A stretch of DNA of 64,000 bases. Origin: Xanthomonas sp. F10 (lineage in GTDB: Bacteria > Pseudomonadota > Gammaproteobacteria > Xanthomonadales > Xanthomonadaceae). Of the stretch, positions 58,486 to 64,000 are shown piece by piece (within the stretch, counting starts at the first letter, position 1; each line of letters begins with the position of its first letter). The notes beneath the pieces were generated by a model, which searched no databases, was not told the DNA's origin, and saw only the letters and a list, made by a program, of their open reading frames with translations. The position numbers and the translations under genes were made by a program. The stretch is taken from the NCBI RefSeq assembly GCF_014206815.1, contig NZ_JACHNP010000001.1, positions 2,446,456-2,510,455 of the forward strand. The letters run 5' to 3'.

Positions 58486-58995
58486 CTACTGTTTCTTCAG
58501 CGCCGCCAACGCCGCGAACGGGTTGACCTTGCTCGTTTCTTCCTCGGTCGCCGGCCAGTCGCGATCGACCGCCTCGCTTCCGGGCGCCACCGGCACCAGC
58601 GGCACCGCCAGCACCAGCTCGTCCTCGACCAGATCGGCCGGCCGCAGCATGCCGTCTTCCGGCACCAGCAAGGCCTCGTGATCCGGCGGCAGCGCGGCTT
58701 CTTCTTCCTCGCTGCGGATCAGCCCCAGCCGCTGTACGCTCGACACCGGCAGCAGGAAGCGCTGCAGGCTGCGCTGGCAGATCAGCGGCAGCTCGGTTTC
58801 GATCTTCAGTTCGACATAGGACACTTGCAGTACAGCGTCGCGGCCGAATTCCAGCGTGTAGCGGCATTCGCCTTCGGTGTCGGCCAGGCTGCCTTGCAGA
58901 CGGGTCATCGCCGAGAGCGGCAGGCGGTCTTCGAAGACCCTGCGCGCTGCGACCATCCGCCAGGCATCCAACAGTTCGGGCACGTTCGCGGACAT
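58486..58995 (-). CDS. yceD: YceD family (DUF177) protein
   Basis: The 169-residue acidic DUF177 protein is upstream of rpmF, as in most bacteria; the family is linked to 23S rRNA metabolism. Visible features are PLSAMTRLQGSLADTEGECR, QVSYVELKIETELPLICQRS (the CQR motif) and a C-terminal NPFAALAALKK. Start 58995 is preferred for the family N-terminus. It is divergent from maf. Confidence 0.9.
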   Translation of the reverse strand: MSANVPELLDAWRMVAARRVFEDRLPLSAMTRLQGSLADTEGECRYTLEFGRDAVLQVSYVELKIETELPLICQRSLQRFLLPVSSVQRLGLIRSEEEEAALPPDHEALLVPEDGMLRPADLVEDELVLAVPLVPVAPGSEAVDRDWPATEEETSKVNPFAALAALKKQ

Positions 58996-59126
58996 AAGCC
59001 GCAGAATGTTAAGGACTACAGGCGCCCCTGTCAAACCGCCCCAACCCGGTCCCGGGTTGGCTTGCCGGTCCGCGCCGGCCGCCGCAGACTGCCGGCCCCG
59101 GCCCGCCGCCGCCTGCCCCACCGCCG

Positions 59127-59699
59127 ATGCCGCTACTGATCCTGGCTTCCACCTCCGCCTACCGCCGCGAACTGCTGCAGCGGCTGCGCCTGCCCTTCGA
59201 GTGCGTGCGCCCGCAGGTCGACGAGACCCCGCTGCCCGGCGAAGCGCCGCTGGCGCTGGCGCAGCGGCTGGCGGCAGCCAAGGCCGCGGCGGTCGCGTCC
59301 AGCATGCCGGAGGCCTGGGTGATCGGCTCGGACCAGGTGGCCGAACTGGATGGCCGACCGCTGGGCAAGCCCGGCGAGGTGGCCGCGGCGCACGCGCAGC
59401 TGGCGGCCATGTCCGGGCGCAGCGTGCGTTTTCACACCGCCGTATGCCTGCAACGCGGCACGCGCACGCTGCAGGCCTGCGACCTCACCGAGGTCCAGTT
59501 CCGCGACCTGCAGCCCGACGCCATCGCCCGCTACGTCGCCGCCGAACAGCCGCTGGACTGCGCCGGCAGCTTCAAGTGCGAAGGCCTGGGGATCAGCCTG
59601 TTCCGCGCGATCCGCAACCAGGATCCGACCGCGCTGATCGGCCTGCCGCTGATCGCGCTGTCCGAACTGCTGCGCGAGGCCGGCTACGCCCTGCCCTAG
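59127..59699 (+). CDS. Maf-like nucleotide pyrophosphatase (YceF type)
   Basis: The 190-residue Maf/HAM1-fold enzyme has the LILASTSAYRRELLQRL motif, QVDETPLPGE, GSDQVAELDGRPLGKP and the QPLDCAGSFKCEG segment seen in YceF-type Maf proteins, which hydrolyse 7-methyl-GTP. Divergence from yceD is also the E. coli yceF-yceD arrangement. Its stop lies one base from the stop of the convergent glycosyltransferase gene, with no terminator. Confidence 0.92.
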   Translation: MPLLILASTSAYRRELLQRLRLPFECVRPQVDETPLPGEAPLALAQRLAAAKAAAVASSMPEAWVIGSDQVAELDGRPLGKPGEVAAAHAQLAAMSGRSVRFHTAVCLQRGTRTLQACDLTEVQFRDLQPDAIARYVAAEQPLDCAGSFKCEGLGISLFRAIRNQDPTALIGLPLIALSELLREAGYALP

Positions 59700-59700
59700 C

Positions 59701-61542
59701 TCACTGCAGCCGGCACCACTGGTACGGGAAGCGCGCCTGCCCGACCCAGGATTGGTGGAGCTGACAGGACCCCGGCCGCAGCGCCAGGCCGTAGCGCGCC
59801 AGTTGCTGCGCGGCCAGCGCCTGGGTCTGGCGGTCCGCAGCGGCGACATCCACCGCACGCTCCGGCAGCAGCACCCAGCGGCAGCGACCGGCATCGACGT
59901 CCACGCCCGCACGCACCGGGCGATGCGCCAGCCGCCGCATCAGCGCGCAGTCGGGGCCGCGATCCAGGCCCAGGCGCGCGGCCACCGCATTGAGCCGTTG
60001 CAGGCGCTCGACATTGCGATCCACTTCCGCCGGCAGCATCGCGTAGCCCTGCCCGCGCGCCGCCAGCATCTCGCGTACCCGCGCGGCGTAGGCCGGCGTT
60101 TCCGGGAAATTGGAGGCGACCGACGCGTAGGCCGCCCGTTCGGGCAGGAACGGGATGCGCCAGGACTCCGGCGCATCGCCGACCAGCAGCACCAGGCTGC
60201 GCTCGGGCTGCGGCATGGCCGGCGCCTGCACCCGGAACGCCTCGCGCGCCCAGCGCTCGTGTCCCCACTCGCCCCAGCCGTACAGCGCAAAGGCCGCACA
60301 GGCGATCAGGGTCCAACGCGCCGCCGGAGCGGCGATGCGCGCCGGCAACAGCCGCCGCAGCCCCACCCACAGCAGCAGCGGCGCCAGCAGCTCCGGCACC
60401 ACCAGGTAGCGCTGGATGCTGAAGACCGCCTGCCAGGCGAGGAACGCGACCAGCACGAACACCAGCACCGCGCGCCAGGCCGGCGCGACCACCTCGACGG
60501 ACGCCGAAGTGCGCGGGCGCCGCAGCACCCAGCGCAGCAACGCGACCAGGCCCAGCAGATACAGCAGCGGCCACACCAGTTGCCGCAGGCGCACCTCGCT
60601 GACCCGGTTCGGCGCCAGCGAGAACTGCAGCGGCCAGGTCAGCCACTCCCACAGCGTCTTCGGCAACCAGCGCGTGTCGCTGACCGCCACCGGTTGCGCC
60701 AGCGGCGCCAGGAAATGGCTGTTGAACTGCGGGAACAGCGGATTGCCGAAGGTCTGCCACACCCGCAGCAGCCACGGCCCGGCCAGCAGCGCGAAGCTGA
60801 GCAGGGTCACCGCGGTCAGCACCGCGGCGCCGCCGATCCGCTGCCGCGGGCGACCGCCGGCGACCAGCGCGGCCACGCCCAGGGCCAGCGCGAACAGGGC
60901 ATTGGTCAACTTGCAGGCCATCGCCAGCCCGAGCAAGGCGCCAGCCAGCGTCCACCAGCCCAGCGCCACGCCCTGCCCCGCCGCCTGTTGGCGGCGTTGC
61001 GCATGCAGTGCGGCGAGCAGCGCGCCCAGCACCGGCAGCGCGCTGGTGTTGTCGGCCATGGTGCCGGCGAACTCGGACAGGAACGCGGCGCTGCACAGGC
61101 CGGCCAGCGCCAGCCACGGCACCAACCGTGCGCGATCCAACCGCGGGTCCAGCACCCGCCAGACGATGCCGGCCAGCAGCAGGAATGCCAGCGCGTGCAG
61201 CACCCCCATCGCGAACCCGGCCAGCGGCGCCGGCAGGCCGGTGAACAGCGCGTAATGCAGCACATCCAGCAGCGGATTGAAGTAGCTCTGCATCTGCGCC
61301 GGCGCCAGGTCGATGCCGAGGCGGCCGTGTAGTGCGGCGTAACCGTTGTACAGGTGGTAGTTGCGCAGGTCCCAGTTGGCGTCCTGGCCCAGCCACAGCG
61401 ACAGCAGTCCGCCCAGCAGCGCGACCGCCACGCCGGCGGCGATCACGTTGCCGCGGCTGTGGAAGGCGAAGCGGCGATCCAGCGCGGCCAGCAGGCGCTG
61501 GCGGCGCGTGGCGCGCGGCGCCATCGCAATGGTTGCGCTCAT
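59701..61542 (-). CDS. polytopic membrane glycosyltransferase-like protein
   Basis: The 613-residue protein has about ten to eleven membrane segments and a short soluble C-terminus of about 140 residues. The first luminal loop begins GQDANWDLRNYHLYNGYAAL, with an Asp-x-Arg-like acidic pair as in GT-C polyprenyl-phosphate-sugar transferases (DUF2029/GT87 type). It uses an ATGA overlap with the upstream GT2 gene, so the two act together. A role in O-antigen or lipid-linked sugar decoration is inference. Confidence 0.8.
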   Translation of the reverse strand: MSATIAMAPRATRRQRLLAALDRRFAFHSRGNVIAAGVAVALLGGLLSLWLGQDANWDLRNYHLYNGYAALHGRLGIDLAPAQMQSYFNPLLDVLHYALFTGLPAPLAGFAMGVLHALAFLLLAGIVWRVLDPRLDRARLVPWLALAGLCSAAFLSEFAGTMADNTSALPVLGALLAALHAQRRQQAAGQGVALGWWTLAGALLGLAMACKLTNALFALALGVAALVAGGRPRQRIGGAAVLTAVTLLSFALLAGPWLLRVWQTFGNPLFPQFNSHFLAPLAQPVAVSDTRWLPKTLWEWLTWPLQFSLAPNRVSEVRLRQLVWPLLYLLGLVALLRWVLRRPRTSASVEVVAPAWRAVLVFVLVAFLAWQAVFSIQRYLVVPELLAPLLLWVGLRRLLPARIAAPAARWTLIACAAFALYGWGEWGHERWAREAFRVQAPAMPQPERSLVLLVGDAPESWRIPFLPERAAYASVASNFPETPAYAARVREMLAARGQGYAMLPAEVDRNVERLQRLNAVAARLGLDRGPDCALMRRLAHRPVRAGVDVDAGRCRWVLLPERAVDVAAADRQTQALAAQQLARYGLALRPGSCQLHQSWVGQARFPYQWCRLQ

Positions 61543-62525
61543 GCGGTGTCGCCCCGCTGCGCACCCTGCGCATCCACAGGCCAGGCCGGGATCGCCAGGT
61601 AGGCCAGGCGCTTGGCCTCGATGCGACCGCGCGTGACCGTGTCCAGGATCAGTCCGCAGGCCAGCAGCAACACGCCGAGCAGGACCAGCGCCGAGCACAG
61701 GATCGCGGTGGGGAACCGCGGCACCAAGCCGGTCTGCAGGTAAGTCTGCAACAACGGCACCGCCAGCCCCAGTGCCAGCAGCACGCAGGCGCCGAAGCCC
61801 AGCGAGAAGAAAAGCAAGGGCCGCTCGGTCTTGAACAGGCGCAGGATGGTCAACAGGATGCGGGTGCCGTCGTGCCAGGTGCGCAGCTTGCTCTGCGACC
61901 CTTCCGGACGCGCCCCGTAGGCGGTGTCCACCTCCGCCACCGGCATGCGCAGTTGCAGCGCGTGCACCGCCAGTTCGGTCTCGGTCTCGAAGCCGGCGGC
62001 ATGCGCGGGAAACGACTTTACGTAGCGCCGCGAGAACACCCGGTAGCCGGACAGCATGTCGTCGAAGCTGCGCCCGAACAGGAAGCCCACGCAGCGGGTC
62101 AGCAGCACGTTGCCGGTGCGATGACCGGCGCGGTAGGCCGCCGCCGCGTCGCTGCGGCGCGCCCCCACCACCATGTCCAGCCCGTCGCGCAACAGGCGCT
62201 CGACCAGCGCCGGCGCCATCGCCGCATCGTAGGTCGCATCGCCGTCGACCAGTACGTAGACGTCGGCCTCGATGTCGGCGAACAGGCGCCGCACCACGTT
62301 GCCCTTGCCCTGCAGCGCGACCTCGCGCACCACCGCGCCGGCCGCACGCGCCCGGGCGATGGTGGCGTCGCTGGAGTTGTTGTCGAACACGTGGATGCGC
62401 GCGCCCGGCAGATGCGCGGCGAAATCGGCCACGACCTGGCCGATGGTGGCCGCTTCGTTGTGGCACGGCACCAGGACCGCGATCCGCGGCGCGACCGCGG
62501 GGCGTTCGGAAGGGGAACTGGACAT
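61539..62525 (-). CDS. GT2 family polyprenyl-phosphate glycosyltransferase
   Basis: The 328-residue protein has a GT-A catalytic domain (VLVPCHNEAATIGQVV, VFDNNSSDATIARARAA, LVDGDATYD for nucleotide/metal binding) and two C-terminal membrane segments (about 230-300). This matches DPM1/GtrB-type enzymes that load a sugar onto undecaprenyl phosphate. It probably supplies the donor used by the adjacent membrane transferases. Confidence 0.88.
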   Translation of the reverse strand: MSSSPSERPAVAPRIAVLVPCHNEAATIGQVVADFAAHLPGARIHVFDNNSSDATIARARAAGAVVREVALQGKGNVVRRLFADIEADVYVLVDGDATYDAAMAPALVERLLRDGLDMVVGARRSDAAAAYRAGHRTGNVLLTRCVGFLFGRSFDDMLSGYRVFSRRYVKSFPAHAAGFETETELAVHALQLRMPVAEVDTAYGARPEGSQSKLRTWHDGTRILLTILRLFKTERPLLFFSLGFGACVLLALGLAVPLLQTYLQTGLVPRFPTAILCSALVLLGVLLLACGLILDTVTRGRIEAKRLAYLAIPAWPVDAQGAQRGDTA

Positions 62526-62736
62526 GAGCGGCGTGCGGTCCTGCGCGACGGCGTGGAAAGGCGCGCCATTCTAGGGCGGATCATCGCTCCCCGAGCACGC
62601 CGCGCCGCGGTTGCGCGCGCCTGTGGCGACAAGCATGAGGAAGTGGACGTCGGTCCAGGTCAGGTCGATGGCGCGCGGCTACGCGCGCGCAACTAGACCG
62701 AACGCGGATCCTCGGGGAGCGACGAGACGCCCCGGC

Positions 62737-64000
62737 TCAGCGCGGGCGCAGCACGATCGGTTGTTCCCACCAATCCTCGACACTGCCGTCGCGGCCGTGC
62801 AGGCGCAGGCCCAGCCAGTGCGTGCCCGGCGCCAGGCCGCCGGCATCGACGGTGGCACGGAAGCCGATGTTCGGATGGCCCGGATCGGTGGAGATCTTCC
62901 AGAACTTGGTGACGTCGTAGAAGTCGCCGTAATGCGCCTGCGCCGCGACCTTGCCGTCGAGCAGCACCTCGACCCGGTCGATCCCCACCCCGTCCTTGAA
63001 CGCCCAGCCGGAGACGTCGAAGCGGCGGCCGACGCTGGCGTCCACGTCCGGCGTGTTGAACCAGGCCATCGCCGGCGTGGTGCACGGGCCGGTCGCACGC
63101 TGCGCCGGCAGCGCGAACAGCAGGAAGCGCTGGCTGCCATGGTCGCTGGACACCACCCGCGGCGGCGGCAGCGGGCCGACCAGGTCGCAGACCGCGTGGT
63201 AGCGCTGCAGCAGCAGCCGGTACTTCATGTCGCTGGGCGAGAGCACCAGCAGCCGCGGCCCGTCGCGGCGTCCGTCGCCGAGCAGTCCCCACTGCTGCAG
63301 CTGCGCGCTGCGCCCGTGCTTGTCGTTCAACGGATGCGGCAGCACCTGGATGTCCGGGTCGCGCAGTTCGAAGCCGAGTTCGGCGCCGACCTTGAAGTTG
63401 TCCGCCAGCACCTGGGTGCCGCGCGGCATGGTCGCCAGTTCACGACGCACCGCGGTGGCCAACGGCCGCCAGCCGGCGAAGTTGCGCGGGTAGTACTTGT
63501 CGCCGGCGGTGTGCTCGCGCACCGCCGGCACCGACACCGCCAGGTAGTAGCCGAACGCGCCGACCAGGCCGAGCCCGGCCAGCAGCCAGGTGGCGCGGCG
63601 CAACGGCTTGCTCCAGCCGTTGAGGATCACCGGCGTGGCGATCAGCAGCGCCAGATAGCCCGGCAGCGGCCAGTGGAAACTGACCCGCTCGGCGTCGGTG
63701 AAGAACCCGAGCAGGAAGATGCCCAGCGTGGACACGCCACCGAGCAGGCCGAAGTAGCGCCACTGCACGCGCGTGCCGCTGCTGCCGCCGCGCGTGGCCA
63801 TCAGCGCCACCTTGGTCATCGCCACCGCCAGCAGCGGCGTGACCAGCAGCAACTGGATCAGCAGGAAAGCGATGCCGGCGGGCTGGAAACTCCAGGGATG
63901 GCGGTCGACCAACTGGAACTTGAGACCGGCCTCGCCGTTGTCCGCGTTCCAGGCCAGCAGCGGCAACCAGGCGACCATGCCCAGCGCCAGCGCCACCCAC
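62737..64000 (-). CDS. GT39/ArnT-like membrane glycosyltransferase, 5' end outside window
   Basis: The open frame continues past the right edge, so this is the C-terminal 420 residues of a larger protein. It holds about five membrane segments, a WPLPGYLALLIATP loop typical of PMT/ArnT-like proteins, and then a soluble part. The last 110 residues (about 63075-62740) form a beta-rich, Ig-like domain (RRFDVSGWAFKDGVGIDRVE, GTHWLGLRLHGRDGS) not usual in ArnT. It belongs with the two transferase genes downstream, but 211 bases separate it from the GT2 gene. Confidence 0.8.
   Translation of the reverse strand, partial: WVALALGMVAWLPLLAWNADNGEAGLKFQLVDRHPWSFQPAGIAFLLIQLLLVTPLLAVAMTKVALMATRGGSSGTRVQWRYFGLLGGVSTLGIFLLGFFTDAERVSFHWPLPGYLALLIATPVILNGWSKPLRRATWLLAGLGLVGAFGYYLAVSVPAVREHTAGDKYYPRNFAGWRPLATAVRRELATMPRGTQVLADNFKVGAELGFELRDPDIQVLPHPLNDKHGRSAQLQQWGLLGDGRRDGPRLLVLSPSDMKYRLLLQRYHAVCDLVGPLPPPRVVSSDHGSQRFLLFALPAQRATGPCTTPAMAWFNTPDVDASVGRRFDVSGWAFKDGVGIDRVEVLLDGKVAAQAHYGDFYDVTKFWKISTDPGHPNIGFRATVDAGGLAPGTHWLGLRLHGRDGSVEDWWEQPIVLRPR

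Overview
The window is high-GC chromosomal DNA from a Xanthomonadaceae bacterium, most likely Xanthomonas. Three things point there: a lexA2-imuA-imuB-dnaE2 cassette with the TGTACA-type LexA2 box, a tmk-holB-pilZ order with a Xanthomonas-type PilZ, and intergenic spaces full of a REP-like palindrome (arm GTAGGAGCGGCTTCAGCCGC). I cannot name the species. There is no phage, integron, CRISPR array or complete insertion sequence. Most of the window is core genome, with accessory character confined to the repeat-rich gaps.

Layout. 1-4.9 kb (minus): a truncated DUF1444-like gene, purA, a DUF2065 protein, hflC and hflK. 5-9.5 kb: an AcuI/YhdH reductase, a PilH-like response regulator, a cbpA-hsp20 heat-shock pair (minus, sigma-32-like promoter), a peroxiredoxin and a ferritin-like protein. 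10-17 kb (minus): pbpC, a histidine-kinase remnant, a glycerophosphodiesterase and a TonB-dependent receptor. 17.2-19.8 kb (minus): an MFS transporter - HAD phosphatase - DeoR regulator operon. 20.3-25.2 kb: a YfhM-type alpha-2-macroglobulin lipoprotein. 25.7-29 kb: a periplasmic nucleoside hydrolase and a second TonB-dependent receptor. 29-29.8 kb: a tandem array of two REP families. 29.8-37.2 kb (minus): the methylcitrate operon prpB-DUF1003-prpC-acnD-SRPBCC-prpF. 37.3-38.6 kb (plus): a divergent helix-turn-helix/citrate-synthase fusion. 38.6-44.5 kb (plus): lexA2-imuA-imuB-dnaE2. 44.6-47.6 kb: a SnoaL/ArsR divergent pair, a Nei-type glycosylase, yefM-yoeB and tRNA-Val(CAC). 47.7-59 kb (minus): a fatty-acid and envelope supercluster, yceD-rpmF-fabH-kinase-like-fabD-fabG-acpP-fabF-pabB-mltG-tmk-holB-pilZ, with maf divergent to it. 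59.7-64 kb (minus): three membrane glycosyltransferase genes, the last cut by the window end.

How the genes work together. The prp operon converts propionyl-CoA plus oxaloacetate to pyruvate plus succinate, and the AcuI-like reductase at 5 kb could supply propionyl-CoA. The fused HTH/citrate-synthase protein sits head-to-head with prpB across a short gap holding a perfect palindrome and keeps the citrate-synthase His/His/Asp residues. It is the best candidate here for an under-described system: an enzyme-like metabolite sensor controlling propionate catabolism. The lexA2 cassette is the SOS mutasome. Two TonB receptors sit beside a periplasmic hydrolase (glycerophosphodiester or nucleoside), which suggests scavenging pairs. 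Several genes also share a G-rich heptad tract just after the stop codon, on the sense strand.
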